A stretch of 64,000 nucleotides of DNA from Molossus alvarezi (GCA_037176705.1 CM073886.1:127626001-127690000); one strand, 5' to 3'. Positions 10,051 through 22,700 are shown, counted from the stretch's first letter. Made by a program: numbers and translations. The notes: generated by a model not told the origin, from the sequence alone.

Positions 10051-13000
10051 GTCATTTTATAGCTTCTTATCTATACAGACAGTGTTGCCTAGACATGACC
10101 TTTATATTCTTATCTATGTAGCAAACTCATATTCCTACTTTAGAACTGAACAGATCTCAATGTCTACCATCAACTTGCCCTTTTAGTAAAAATTGCCTTG
10201 CTCCTTAGTACCCCACTTAATAACAGGCTGGGTGGTCCCTATACAGGGAGGGGGTGCTGGTGACTGCATTGGAAGTAGAATGGACCCTAACTTTCTGTCT
10301 TCAGATTGGCTGGTGGCTCTGAAGTGGGCTTGCGTGAAAGGTTCTGTCCCATACTCCGGTCCTTTAGGATACGACTGGAACACAAGGACAGGATTGGCCC
10401 TCGCAGTGAGTGGACAGTGTGCAGAGTGAGAACCATCGGTACGGAGAGGGCCATGGAGCAGGAAGACAAAGCTAAGCAAAGTCCTCAGGCTATGGGTCCC
10501 TTGGGAAAGGACAGTGAAGGTAATTGGTACCTGAGGCTTTTTTGGTTTCAGGTGACTTTCTAGTTCTAATTCTAGAAATGACTCTCTTAGGTCAACTCGT
10601 GCTGAGTCTCTGCTCCCTGCGATCCGCTTGAAGCTGTGCCTCACATGTTACCTTTCAGAAGGCTCCCTGCCCCCCCCCCCCGTAGCATCTATGGGTTCCC
10701 AGAATATGGTACACACTTCCTTTACTGAACATAGTCTAATAATTTATATCATTTTCCCCACATAATGAGAATTTCTGTTTTTCTTTATAGTTCTAACGTG
10801 TAATCTATTCTCTGGCATATAACAGATGATGAATGAGTAGTGATGTATCAATGACACATGAATAAATAAGTGAATTCTTGCTTATCCCTCCCACAGAACT
10901 CAGAAAAGCACACCACTTACAGGTTAAGTGACTAAAAATACTACCTGTATTTTACATCGAGGGATTACTTTAGCTTCTCTCCGGAATGCATAGCAGTTGC
11001 TCATTTTGCTCAGGTAAAGGGAGAGAGGTAGAAGAACAGACTCCCAGAGCTTGCTTTCATTTTCTTTTCTAACCTGAAATTCACACGGGCATTATGTAAT
11101 TCACACGTCCCTGCTGTAGCTTGTGAACAGGGAGACTGGTGAACAGCACTGAGTAAGAACAACACTTTGGATAAGTGAATTATATAATTAAGCTCTACAC
11201 CCCAACACTCCATAAATTTATAGGGCCTATTGCGTAATTAGTTTACAAAAGAAAGAGCACTGGGGTTATTTACGACAGATGTTCACCTAACTTAAAACAG
11301 GAAGAGTATATTTACTTCAATGTAGTTATTACAATGTAGTTAGAACCATAAAACCACCTTATCTGCATTTCAAAGCCAGAGCCTGTTGCTCCTTTCCTTG
11401 GCTTTCTTGCCTGCATCACTGTCCACTGATCATGCAGGGATCAGCGACAAGGGCCACAGGTGGCCACTGCAGGCTCGCCAGATATTTTAGTGAGGTTTCA
11501 CTCATTCTTTTGCTCCACTTTTCAATGGAGCGATGAGCTAACGTTGTGGGCTTGTTGGCAGAAACAAACCTAGGATATGGCTGATGACAAAGCCACTTTT
11601 GTGCCTAAATACTGGGAGTGGTTGGGAAGGAACAGAGGGGATTCAGTCAGCAGACACATAAAAAAGATCTGCTTTATTTATGTGTAGTGTGTAAATCACT
11701 GCTATCATCTCCAGACAGCTGAGAAGCAGGAACATAAGCATCCTCCAATCTTTAGATCGTCTTCGTATAGGACTCGACGTACACCTTTAAACTGTGGCTG
11801 TGGGTCATCCGTGGTATGACTTTTGACACGTACCATCCCTGATAGAGACGAGGTTCAGCTGCCCACCATCCATGGTCAATCTGCTTAGGAAAAGTTGTGG
11901 TAGGAAGTTGTAGTTGGATTTACAGAAAGTGTGAACTGTCTCTATTCAAGGCATGGGGAAGTATGCCCAGATGTCTACTCCCATCTCTTCAGATCATTCA
12001 AGCCATAATCATTTGCTTCTTATAGGAGATTTCTGACTCCTTCATAATGGCTCACTTGGATCAAGGCAGTGTTATTCAGGGATTTGACAACATGTGCAAA
12101 CTCTTTTTGAATTAATTTTCAAAGTCTTTTATGACTGGTGTCAATTTGGCAACAGTGTCCTTCCATATTTGTGGGCTCAAGGTCTAGGGTTTGGGGGTTG
12201 TTAATTTTAAGAATTTCCTCTCCAACAAGTCCATTTCACCTTTCCAAAGACAGGAGTACTATGTGCATCAGATTATTAGAGCCAAAATAGGGAGAGAGAC
12301 ATAAGAGTTTGCAGTTATAAGGTAGACATTTTGAAAAGAATGTTTAATAGCAATATGATTTGAGAATCTGCTTCACTCAAGGTCTTCAAAGGTTCACAGA
12401 AAAAGAATAAGAAACTTTTCATATGAACATGTGGCACTTATACTACATTTCATTTCGTACTATCATTTGTGGTACAAAAATCATTACATAGCTATATTAT
12501 ATAAAAATGACAAAATGTTGGCTAATGTTTTGAAATTCCACTGGAAAAAATGTATATATAAAAATTGAATTCGAGAAGATAGGACACATTTCTTAGCTTA
12601 ATTTTGCTTACTGTCGTCCTGAAGACTTCATGAAACATTCTCAAGTCTACTGCATGGGGTTGAGCACAGTATAAAGACATTAAAAAAAATACAGTCCTTT
12701 CTAACCAAAGACTTTGGGGTTGTAGCTGGTGGCCTTGGAAAGCTCTGTGACCCATTGTGGGGGCATTTCTCTCTCTCTCTCTCTCTCTCTCTCGCCTGTC
12801 ACTAACTTTAGAACTTTGCAGAGTAGAAGGAACTGCCAGCAAGCTGCTACTTCAGGCATGTGGTGTCTTCTCTACATTGGCAATTTATTTTATTTCCAGA
12901 TTCATTATAGGTACTTTCACAGAAAGCACTTATTTTAGGTGGGGATTCATAAATAACTCTTCTACGATCATCTCCTTTTGCAAAAAGAAAAAAAAAAATC

Positions 13001-13359
13001 AAGATCAAGCATAAAAAGAGGTAGGCATTTTGTTATATAATGTATCATACCAGTATCCAAATATATTTGCAGGAATCTACAATCCAAGTTTGGGCTCTAA
13101 AATTCAATTTATTTTCTGAATGCATCTGTGCCAAGTTAATTCATTTAGTACAATTTGTGAATTTCCGTGCTAATAATAATTATTAGCTCACCACCGGTTT
13201 TATATCTCAAGGAACTTCTTTCTGAGGTCTCTGTTATCAAAGGAAAAAGTAACCATTGTGAGTGATAGTTTTACCTGCAACATTTTTATAAATTCCTTTA
13301 CACTCCCACTCAGGATTTTGTCACACATTTTGGCTAGCTGCTTTGACTAGTTATATGAA
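10051..13359. other. Unidentified non-coding sequence
   Basis: No repeat family or exon is recognised. It contains a C run at about 10671-10681 and a (CT)n microsatellite at 12768-12793. A minus-strand frame of 153 codons at 10183-10644 overlaps plus-strand frames of similar length and has no motif. Some parts may be ancient LTR or LINE material beyond recognition by eye. Confidence 0.35.
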
Positions 13360-13419
13360 GGCAAATGAGAATTTGGTCAGGCAAATGAGAATTTGGTCAG
13401 GCAAATGAGGATTTGGTCT
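13360..13419. repeat. 20-bp tandem repeat, three copies
   Basis: Unit GGCAAATGAGAATTTGGTCA occurs at 13360-13379, 13380-13399 and 13400-13419. The first two copies are identical and the third differs at two positions. It lies in AT-rich sequence with no coding frame. This is a small local duplication, probably by replication slippage. Confidence 0.95.
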
Positions 13420-14249
13420 GAAGAACTTCGATTAAGGTTTTATTTTTTATTTTTTTAATTTAAAAGACAGACTTTAAAATAATATGTAATTGGGTCGGTA
13501 GCCATAGGGATACCATTTTGCTATTATTTTGGTGTTGCCTAACCAAACATACACAATTGTTTCTGGCCAAAATGTTTTGTCTATAATCTTGTAGATTTTA
13601 TTGCAATATCTAATTAACTTTTTCATTTTCTTTGATGTAGTAAGACTCAAGGCCAAACATACCTCTATAAAATTAGGCTTTATTATCTTTGTGTTTGTTA
13701 AGTCAAAATTCCTTCCCTCAATATTGCTTAAATACAATTAGGTTTTTGAGGTTTAAATTCCTTTCTTTAGTAGAAATGGTTATGAGGTTTATGTTTTTCC
13801 AAATAAAAAGACATAGCAGTGGTGATGATCCACTCTTTAAAACATCCAAATTAATTATGCATTTTGCTTATAATGCCTAATATCTTTAAAAGTAAACTTC
13901 TGTTGCAGTTGAAAATCTGAAGTATACAGATGAAATGTTTGTCATATGAAATACATGGGAAGGACTCTGGTGTCCAGATATGTTGATACCTAGTTATAGA
14001 TGAAAAGCCTAGTTTTTGTCTCTGGCCTTCTTTTATTGGTTTGGTTTTCCTAATTTCTCACCATCATTTTATTTCCATCAGATATTTAATCTATAATAAA
14101 ATTCTTCAGAACAGATTTGAGTTCAGTGTCAATCTTGATTTCCAAGAGATGTTTTTATGTATTAAGAAAGAGTGTGCTGATGGGCTAGGTCCACACACTT
14201 TTTAAATACTTAAATACTTTAAAAAGTATTTAAATAATCACAATTTTTT

Positions 14250-14400
14250 ATGCTCTTATAATGGGTTAGGTACAGCATAAGTCCTAGAAATACATGGATA
14301 AAGAAATACATTTTCTGATTTTAAGGAAATCACAGTCTGAGACAGACATACAAATTACTAATTGCAATAGCCAAGCATGAAGAAATACAATAGATACATA
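14250..14400 (-). mobile_element. Probable L2 LINE relic, antisense
   Basis: The run 'GGGTTAGGTACAGCATAAGTCCTAG...AAATACATGGATAAAG...GGAAATCACAGTCTGAGACAGACA' follows the antisense L2 3'-end pattern. It is strongly diverged. Immediately upstream (14206-14236) is an AT-rich hairpin-forming inverted repeat. Confidence 0.5.
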
Positions 14401-14624
14401 AATTTATCTTTTTTTGTGGTCAAAATGATTGACTATTGATACTTTTATATGAGCCATACACATATAAAATGATAGAAGAACACAGAAGAAGAGAAAACTT
14501 TGCTTGTGAAAGCTGATCAAAGTTTCACAGAGAATATGTTATTTAAACAGTTATCTGTGTGACACTCTCTCCCATTGTTCTCAGCCATGGCCAGTCTATT
14601 CTTCTAGACGTGCCCCTTTGTTTA

Positions 14625-15385
14625 TTAAAATTTGTAAAATTTGAAGCATAGTTGGTGTACAATATTATATTAGTTTGAGAGTACAATATAGTGATCTAAC
14701 ATTTTTATACTTTACACTCTACTAATTCTAGTAATCATCTGTCACTGTGCAGACCTATTACTATATTATTGACTATATTCCTCTTCACCTTTTTATCCAC
14801 CCCGACCACCTCTCCTCTGGCAACCATCAGTTTGTTCTCTGTATTTATGAGTTTTTTCTGCTTTGTTTGTTTATTTACTTATTTATTTATTTTTTAGGTT
14901 CTACATATAAGTGAAATCCTATGGAATTTGTCTTTCTCTGTCTAACTTATTTCACTTAGTGTAACACCCTCTAGGTCCACCTATGTTGTTACAAATGGCA
15001 AGATGTAATTCTTTATTATGACTGAGTAATATTCCATTGTACATATGTATCACAATTTTTTTTATCTACTCATCTATCCATGGACACCTAAGTTGCTGCC
15101 ATATTTTGGCTCTTGTTTTTTTACTTTATTTCATTTTTCTTTATTGATTTTAGACAGAGAGAGAAAGGGAGAGGGAGAGAGAGAGAGAAACATCAATTGG
15201 CCACCTCCTGTATGTCCCCCACAGGGAATTGGGCCCACAACATGGGCATGTGCCCTAACCAGGAATCAAACTGTTGACCTCTTGGTGCATGGGCCAATGC
15301 TCAATCACTGAGCCACACCTGGCCGGGCATATTTTGGCTCTTGTATACAATGCTACAGTGAACGTAGGGGTGCACATATCTTTTT
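14625..15385 (-). mobile_element. Old L1 LINE, antisense, 3' part of a split copy
   Basis: The minus strand reads through an L1 3' UTR (GTTGGTGTACAATATTATATTAG on the plus side) into the ORF2 C-terminal region. The copy is interrupted by a Ves SINE at 15116-15328 and by a second L1 at 15386-16077, and resumes at 16078. Stops and frameshifts throughout make it inactive. Confidence 0.85.
15116..15328 (-). mobile_element. Ves SINE inside an L1, antisense
   Basis: The minus strand starts GCCCGGCCAGGTGTGGCTCA and ends with a CT-rich tract and the TAAAATCAATAAAG-type tail. A perfect 15-bp TSD, ATATTTTGGCTCTTG, lies at 15101-15115 and 15329-15343, within the L1 ORF2 remnant. The insertion is therefore younger than the host L1. 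Confidence 0.95.
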
Positions 15386-16077
15386 TAATTTTTAAATTTT
15401 GTATTATTTTATTTTATATTAGTGTCATGTGTACAGTATAGTGGTTAGACAATTATGTAATTTACAAAGTGATCCCCTTATAATTCGAGTCCCCACCTGG
15501 CACCATACATAGTTATTATAATATCATTGACTATATTTCGTAAGCTGTACTTTACATCTCCACGACTATTTTCTAACTACCAATTTGTACTTTTGAATCC
15601 CTTCACGTTTTTCACTGAAAAAACCCCTTCCCTCAGGCAACCCTCAGTCTGTTCTCTGTATCTACAAGTCATTTCTATTTTATTTGTTCATTTATGTTGT
15701 TCTTTAGATTCCACATATGAGTGAAATCATATGGTATTTGTCTTTGACTTGTTTCACTGAGCATAATACCCTCTAGCTTCATCCATGTTGTTGCAAGTGG
15801 TAAAATTTTTTCTTTTTTTTTTTACGGCCAAGTAATATTCCATTGTATATATGTACTATATCTTCTCTATTCAATTGTCTATTGATGAGGACTTGAGTTG
15901 CCTCCATATCTTGGCTGTTATAAATGCTGCAAGAATATGGAGGTGCATATTTGCTTTTGAACTAGTGTTTTTTGTTTCTTCAAACATATACCCAGAAGTT
16001 GAGTCTCTGAGTCATAAGGCAGTTCCATTTGTAATTTTTGAGAAACCTCCAAGTTGGTGTGGCCACTATGGAAAAAA
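15386..16077 (-). mobile_element. Second L1 LINE, 5'-truncated, nested in an older L1
   Basis: A fresh L1 3' end starts at about 15386 (AATTTTTAAATTTTGTATTA on the plus side), in the same orientation as the host L1, and runs to the ORF2 C-terminal region. The 15-bp flanks TGCACATATCTTTTT (15371-15385) and TGCGCATATCTTTTT (16078-16092) differ at one base, so this is a true nested insertion and not one rearranged element. No frame is intact. Confidence 0.85.
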
Positions 16078-16755
16078 TGCGCATATCTTTTTGAATCATT
16101 GTTTTTATTTATTTATTTATAGCTGGAATTGTTGGGTCGTATGTAGTTCTAGTTTTAATGTTTGAGGAATGTCCACACTATTTTCTATAATGGTTGTACT
16201 GGTTTGCATTCCCACCAGCAGGGTGAGAGGGTTCCCTTTTCTGCCCATCTTTGTCAACTTACTGTTTATGTTCTTCTCAATGATAGCCATTCTGAGGTGT
16301 GAGGTGGTACCTCATAGTGGTTTTGATTTGCTTTTCCCTAATGATTAGTGATGTTGGGCATCTTTCATGTGTCTGTTGGCCATCTGTGTGTCTTTCTTAA
16401 CGAAATGTCTATTCAGGTCCTCTGCCATTTTTAAATTGCATCGTTTTTCTTTTCTTGAGGTTGTATTGTATCAGCTCTTTATATAGTATGGTTATTAACG
16501 CCTTATTGGGTTTATCATTAGCAAATATCTTCTCATATTCGGTAGGCTCCCTTTTTATCTTGTTGATGGTTTCTTCACTGTGCAAAAGTTACTTCACTTG
16601 ATGTAGTCCCATTTGTGTACTTTTGCTTTTGTTATCTTTGCCTGAGGAAACATCCACAAATATAATGCTAAGGCCCACATAAAAGAGTTTGCAGTGTGTT
16701 TTCTTCTAGGAGTTTTATGGTTTCAGGTCTTAAATTTAAGTCTTTAATTCACTCT
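16078..16755 (-). mobile_element. Old L1 LINE, antisense, 5' part of the split copy
   Basis: Continues the host L1 of 14625-15385 after the nested L1: the plus strand resumes in register with the antisense ORF2 C-terminal sequence (GGAATTGTTGGGTCGTATG). It fades out at about 16755 after TCTTTAATTC. Confidence 0.8.
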
Positions 16756-16814
16756 ACCTTTCCTCTTGATACAATGAGAGGTCACTGGAGGGGTTTTAGC
16801 AGAAGAGACATGCC

Positions 16815-16905
16815 CATGTCCTTTTGAATTATTGTTTTTATTTCCTTCAGTTAAGAAATACCTCGAGATGGAATTGTTGGGTCATATGGCAGTTCTAGCT
16901 CTGTG
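16815..16905 (-). mobile_element. Short L1 ORF2-derived fragment, antisense
   Basis: CCTTTTGAATTATTGTTTTTATTTCC and GGAATTGTTGGGTCATATGGCAG repeat the same ORF2 region seen at 16085-16150. It is a separate fragment or a local duplication. Confidence 0.6.
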
Positions 16906-17355
16906 GCCTAGGTTTGAACATCCTGCTCTTAACTGCTGCGTGAAGAACAGAATCTACAGGAGCGCGCGGGTCATTCTTCACCCCCTCCCGACATCTGTTC
17001 TCTCCCTTTGCCTGTCCTCTGTCCCTGAGGCTGCCTTGCCCCCCACTTCCAAATGGATGCATGGGAAAGGTGTGGGGGTCTGTGAGAGGGTGACAGAGAG
17101 GTTTGGGTGCTGTGTGTCCTGCTGTCCTCCCTGCGAGGCCATGCTTTTGGTAGTGTCCGTCTCCGCCACAGCTCACGTCACTGAACACGTTCGGGAACTA
17201 AAATAGGTTTCTAAATTCTGAATGATGTTTAATTATATTTAGGTCCAATTTCTCTTGGTATTGTTTGTAAGCAGACTTTTAAACACACTTTAAGAAGCTG
17301 TCCCTCAGAGCTGTCTTCTCCAGAGCTGCAGGCCGGCGGCCACGCCACAGGTCTG
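16906..17355. other. Unidentified GC-richer segment upstream of the minisatellite
   Basis: Composition is higher in G+C than the flanking L1. Overlapping frames on both strands (plus 16832-17206, minus 16895-17188) carry no motif, and the plus frame starts inside L1-derived sequence, which argues against a gene. No repeat family is recognised. Confidence 0.35.
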
Positions 17356-17490
17356 GTGGCGCGGGGCCCGTCTGCGCGGGGCCCGTCTGCGCGGGGCCCG
17401 TCTGCGCGGGGCCCGTCTGCGCGGGGCCCGTCTGCGCGGGGCCCGTCTGCGCGGGGCCCGTCTGCGCGGGGCCCGTCTGCGCGGGGCCCT
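17356..17490. repeat. 15-bp CpG-dense minisatellite, nine units
   Basis: Unit TCTGCGCGGGGCCCG has eight copies at 17371-17490, identical apart from the final base of the last one, preceded by one degenerate unit at 17356-17370. Each unit holds three CpG sites. Because 15 is a multiple of three, all frames stay open through the array: the plus strand would read ARGPS repeats and the minus strand ADGPR repeats, which explains the long frames spanning it. Homogeneity points to recent expansion and probable length polymorphism. Confidence 0.97.
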
Positions 17491-17886
17491 AGCTCAGTCC
17501 TCGGTGTGGCAGGGCCCCGCCAGCCGCCTTGCCATTTTGGGAGGTCTGCACAGCAGGACCGTGGCACTCCGCCCACATTTTTACCCGTAAGAAAACATGC
17601 ACAAATAATAGGAAACAGCTGCCTCTTCCCCGCACGGCCCGAGCGCAGCATTGAGCCTGTAACTCCTGCTCATGGACCTCGTTTTCCACTAAAACTGGGG
17701 AAAGACTCCGCTGGTGGGTCCAAGTGAGTAAGTTCACTTCCCTTTTTACTAGAGGGGGAAAAACACAACATTTTCCCTGTTCGGGCAAGTTTTGCTGTGG
17801 CTTAAATTTACTGGTGGCCTTTAAATAAGACCAGTTCCAGAGTTATCCTTTCTTCTCCCCATCTGGGCTCAGTTATCATTCAGGTT
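17491..17886. other. Unidentified segment downstream of the minisatellite
   Basis: GC-rich near the minisatellite, then ordinary composition. The frames that extend from the array run into this stretch without any recognisable domain. No repeat family is recognised. Confidence 0.35.
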
Positions 17887-17975
17887 CATTTTTTTTTTTT
17901 TTTTTTTTTTCAAATTGGTTTTCTCGTTCTCGGTCTGCGGCTGGCTGACTTCCCGGGGGGGGGGGGGGGGGGGCT
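17887..17975. repeat. Poly-T and poly-G homopolymer tracts
   Basis: A T run of about 22 bases at 17889-17910 and a G run of about 18 bases at 17956-17973 lie 45 bp apart. The T run could be the tail of an unrecognised antisense retroposon. The G run is hard to sequence, so its length is uncertain. Confidence 0.8.
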
Positions 17976-20900
17976 GCCGCCCAGTCGCTGGAGCGGGGGC
18001 CTGATTACAGATCACAGCTAATGACGTTTGGGATGGACACAGCCTTGCTATGCTTTCATGTCTCCCCTTTCTTCTTCTAATAGTTTCTTATTAGTTAAAA
18101 CGTTAAGTAATGCATCTGAGTTTCTTGGAAATGTTAAAACATTTCTTTTTATCTGCTATACTTTATGCCAGATTTTGTGTAAGCTAGTGACCCAGAAAAG
18201 CCATTTACTGATATATGGTGTATAATTTAGCCAAACTGGTTTGATTACATTACTGGGTATGATTTAGGCTTGTAGAAGAGTCAACCAGCAATTTCATTGA
18301 AGCCACACAGCGCCTTGTCATCCAAAGAGCAGAACAGAAGCCTTAATTAGCCTGGTTGATTAAGCAAAAATCCAGTTTAGTTGGTTACCTGGAAGACTAT
18401 ATCACAGAAGTCAATATAGACTTGGATATTATTTTTTTAAAAAGAGAATAGTCTCAGGAAAAATAGCTACATCTCTCCTATGTTTTTAAAATTAGCTTTA
18501 TAATGACGTAGCATCCATTTTGAATCAAACAGTAGAAATTGCTACCGAACCATATTTAAGGTCAGAATGAATCTAACTTCATTCAAGTCAAGTTCTAGTC
18601 ACCTCCAGCTGGAGGGACCCCGTTTTGGCAATGGATTGTCCTTTTTTTTTTTTTACTGTTGCTGCTGTGGGCATTGAAAGGCAGCTCTCAGGAATTAAAA
18701 AGTGGACTAGACTAAATTAGAGTTTATTTTAGCAATATCTTGGGAGAAAAATATTCCTGGTAACATTTCTTTGCCAGAGTGAAATGATAGTCTTGATTAC
18801 GAAAATGTCTTAGTGAAATCGTTTAAGACCATCCCTTTCATAATTAGTTGGAATGTATGGGATACAAGACCTGTCAAAGCAGTGACTGTCCTGTGTGCTT
18901 CCTCCCTCCTCTGTCTTGTTGGCTTGGCTTTGACCTCCGTGGGCTCTTGCAGAGTATTTTGCCAGTTTGACCTGAATGACCACTTTTGGATTTACCTGTG
19001 CGGACCTGCACCGGAGACACTGTGGAAGTGAGGTCTTTCTGTTGGCTGCTTAATGAAGGAAACAACCAGATTCTTTTTCGTATGATGTGATGATATGCAA
19101 CAGGAGAATTTGTACCAATTGTGACCTTTGAATTTGTCCTTTATTCTGAAGGCTTAGCTCAAACTAAAAGTCTCATTTTTTTTTTTTTTTTAATAAAAGA
19201 AGGATCTTTTCTACTTGTAGAAACTTTGTGAGCTGCTTTACTTGGGCTTTTTTGTTTGTTTGTTTGTTTTTAATTATACGAGAGAACAGGAGGTGGGAAT
19301 TTTTATTTTAATGATCCTTGTGTTAACTTTCTCTTGACAACGTTGATGTTTTGGTAGATATGCCCCAGAATACTCTAGAAGATTAACTGTCTAATTTGCT
19401 CTCTCACAGAGAGGACAAGGTAAAAGTCAGATGTAGTATGAGGATACAGTCCACAAACATTTCTGGATATAATATTTAATGCTCCAGTATGAAATTTAGG
19501 GCTATATTGGGATATAGTATACATAGCCCTGGTCTTGGAATCAAAAAACCTAGTTTGTGGCCCTACTCTGGCTATTCATAATCTAGGCCAATACCTTGGC
19601 TTCTCTGTAAATAAAATGACTGCAGAAAATCTGAGTCACTCTTTCAACGTGATCACTGCGATTTACCCCAGTTTATTCTAGGCTTGAATTTGATTAAATC
19701 GAGTGCCTCCCATTCACTTACTCATGGATCCACAGCACATAACATTCTACAGAACGAAGGATCTGCTGGAAGCCCTTTAGAAAATGCTGGAATTGATGGT
19801 CACTCCGTTTAGCTTTAACAGTAATGATTCCGTGTTTTTATGTTGTCGCTAAATCAGAAAAGGTTTCATGTTGTTTCAGTCAGACACCTTTACTGTTTGC
19901 AGGACTTTTCTAAATAGGTGTAGAAAGGGCTTTCAGGAATGGGTCTTTGGCAAAGCTGGGAAGAGTCGGTGTCTTCCCATTGATTAAATTCTGTTTCCTG
20001 CATCTTAAAAATGTTAAATATCGTTATTTACCATTAGAGAATTGCTTTCAAATCAGAAAGGAATGAAAGCTTACATTATCTGCTTTGACCATCCACTGGT
20101 CCACTTCTTGACGGAAGAAAGGAACGAAGACTTTTAACGTATCTTAGAACTCTTCCTGAATGTTATTCTAGAGCGTTGTTTTTTTTTTACCTATTTAACT
20201 AAAACTTAAACTACCAATAATTTCAGGGATCCCTGGGTTTTCTCTCTTAGGGTTTGCTTACTTTGGGAACTTAGATATATAAGATTTTTTAAAAAAAAAT
20301 CCCCATTAAAGCAATCATGTAAAATGGGCCATCATCAAAACTGTTTTTTAAAAGCAGAAGATGTGACTAGCTTCATAAAGGTGAGTGGGTGGAGGAAGGA
20401 GCTACGTAACACTGACCATAATTCAGTTAGGTTTGTAATCAAGACTAAATGGAGATCAAAAAGGAGGAAATGGGAATTTAGTCTTCGCACAAAGAAAATG
20501 TTTCAAAAGCAACAGACAACTGGCAGGAATTGATGGGCTACAGAGAAGGGGCAAGGAAATGGTAGGAGGGGAGACGGAAAAGAGGGGATCCTAAGAAATA
20601 AATCACTGGCTTTTTGTCTGAAGGATGTATTTGCAGTCTTGTTTTAAGTGGACATTTAGAAAACTCAAGTGTTAATAAATGTAAAAGATCCCAAGGAGTT
20701 TAGGAACTTGTGAATGCATTTTTTTTTCCTGTTTCTACCCTTCTCCACAATCCCCAGAGTGAGCAATTCTAAGTTCAGGTCAGAAAAATTGCCTTTCATT
20801 TGCTCTAAAAGAGTAATTGGACACCTTATTAGCCAATCCTCATTTCTTTTAATAGAATTTTTAGTACTATTAATTCAATGTAATAGACAAATTTGTTACG

Positions 20901-21094
20901 TAAATATGACAGTGCTTCATATTTAGTTTTCACGTGTCCTTTTTTTTAAAAACCGATGTCAAACACTTGAAGCAATTTTAAGGATGTATGGCAGAAGAGT
21001 CTCCTCCCACACAGTCCTTTAGTCCCCCACTGTGTTTTCCCAACAGTGAAATGGAAAGAATTTGAACTGAGCACCTGTATCCTTCCCACACAGT
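17976..21094. other. Unidentified non-coding sequence
   Basis: No SINE, LINE or DNA transposon is recognised over about 3 kb, the cleanest repeat-free block in the first half of the window apart from A/T homopolymers near 18642, 19175 and 20284. It may contain conserved non-coding elements (for example 18230-18440, of mixed composition), but this cannot be judged without an alignment. Confidence 0.35.
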
Positions 21095-22345
21095 GCCTGC
21101 CATTAACATTTCACTGTTTTTTTCAAACACATATGTACCCAACTCTCTAGCCTTCTCTGTACCTATTCATCTAACTTATTTTGGATGCATTTCAAAGTAA
21201 ATTGCAGATACATTTTCTCCTAAATATTTTAGCAGACTTAACTAGATTTTGATACTTGTTAGTAGCAGACTTATTAATATCACATTTTACTAGTTTTAGT
21301 AAAACTGTTGATGAATAATTTATATACAGTGTAACACACAATTATTAGTGTGTGTTTTCTGGGCTTCTACAGATGCACAGATGTATGTAATTCAGACCCA
21401 TCCCCAGACACAGAGCATGACCATCAGCCAGAAAGTTTTCTCATGATGCTCTCCAGTCTCCACACCACTTTTCAGAGGCAACTGCTGGCCTTTGGTCATT
21501 CGAAAATGTCATGGACATGGAATCAGACAGAATGTTGGCTTTTTTAAATCTATCGATCAGCATAACATATTTGAGCTTAATCTATGGTCGGTACATCAGT
21601 ATGTGTTTATTTGTTTCTCTTTTCTTTTTTGCACAGTGTGCGGAATAGACCATCATTTGTTTATCCAACCTCTTACCAGGGACACTTAGCTCCTTCTTGT
21701 TTTTGGCTATTATCAGTAAAGTTGGTACAGTTTATGTTTTTGGTGACCTTATGATTTCATTTCTCTTTGGTAAACATCAAGGAATGGAATTGTTGGATTA
21801 CACAGTGCCTCCAACATGAGAATTGCAGGACCTCTAATGATAGTATCTGTTGTTAGATTCTAGATTCTTTAATTTTAGTTTTTCCAGTCAGTGTGTAGTG
21901 GTATTTTAATTTTAATTGACATTTTTTTCTAGTAACTGGTGATGCTGAGCCATTTTTTCATGGGCTTTTTGCCATTCCTATATCTTATTTTTGGTTGTTT
22001 CTTTATTATTGAGTTGGAAGAGTTATTCATTTATACTATATTTTAGTACTTTGTCAGATAGATGTCTTGCAAATATTTTCTCCCAATCCATGGCTCACCT
22101 ATTAATTTCCTGAAGAATATTTTTTACTGAGTGGTTATTTAAAAATATGATAGAGTCAACTTTATTGGATTTTTAAAAAATGGCTATTGTTTTCTGTGAT
22201 CTCTCTAAAAAAAATGTAGACCAAGTTCCACCTCACAAACAGATTCTCTTATGTTTCTTTTTAAAAGTTTTATGGTGTTAGCTTTATGCTTGGTGTAGGA
22301 TCCATCTTGAATTAATTTTTGTATATGGTGAAATGGGGCCCCCAT
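21095..22345 (-). mobile_element. Ancient L1M LINE relic, antisense
   Basis: The plus strand carries the antisense L1M 3' UTR pattern (TTCAAACACATATGTACCCAAC, TTGGATGCATTTCAAAGTAAATTGCAG) and further on antisense ORF2 remnants (TTTGGCTATTATCAGTAAAG, GGTGATGCTGAGCCATTTTTTC, AGTTTTATGGTGTTAGC). It is too decayed to read through. Confidence 0.65.
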
Positions 22346-22519
22346 TATATTTAACATGTTCATACTCATTTAGGCTTACAAGTGGCTGTCTTGTGTGGTA
22401 AAATATCTTTGTCTATTTTATACTCAATGACGTGTTTTCTCCAACAGTTATTATCTCCTTTCAGCTTATGGTTTGCAATCTCCTGTGACCTGGGAGCTCA
22501 GACAGTCATGCTTAGGGTA

Positions 22520-22700
22520 ATCATTTATTCATCCCACACTTACGAGTACCTACTCTGCACTGTATAGTAACAAGTGCTGGAGATAAGAAAAGGAATAAGA
22601 TCTGGTGTTTGCTTCAACAGCAAAATGTCTGCTGAGGACACACATAAATAGGTCATTGTAGCAGAGATTGAAAAAGGTGGTAAGACATGCAAAGAACTGT
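22520..22700 (-). mobile_element. L2 LINE 3'-end relic, antisense
   Basis: CATTTATTCATCCCACACTTACG, then AGTACCTACTCTGCACTG and AAGTGCTGGAGATAAG, follow the antisense L2 terminal consensus (the 'attcattcaacaaatatt...gtgccaggcactg' pattern). Confidence 0.6.

Noticed and set aside
10183..10644. 153-codon minus-strand frame
   Set aside because: No recognisable domain, overlapping plus-strand frames of similar length, and no splice or promoter context.
17356..17490. CRISPR-like array
   Set aside because: The units are directly adjacent with no spacers, and the genome is mammalian.
17229..17727. Repeat proteins (ARGPS on plus, ADGPR on minus) across the minisatellite
   Set aside because: Frames stay open only because the unit is 15 bp. 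There is no start context, splice signal or flanking domain, and both strands would be coding at once.
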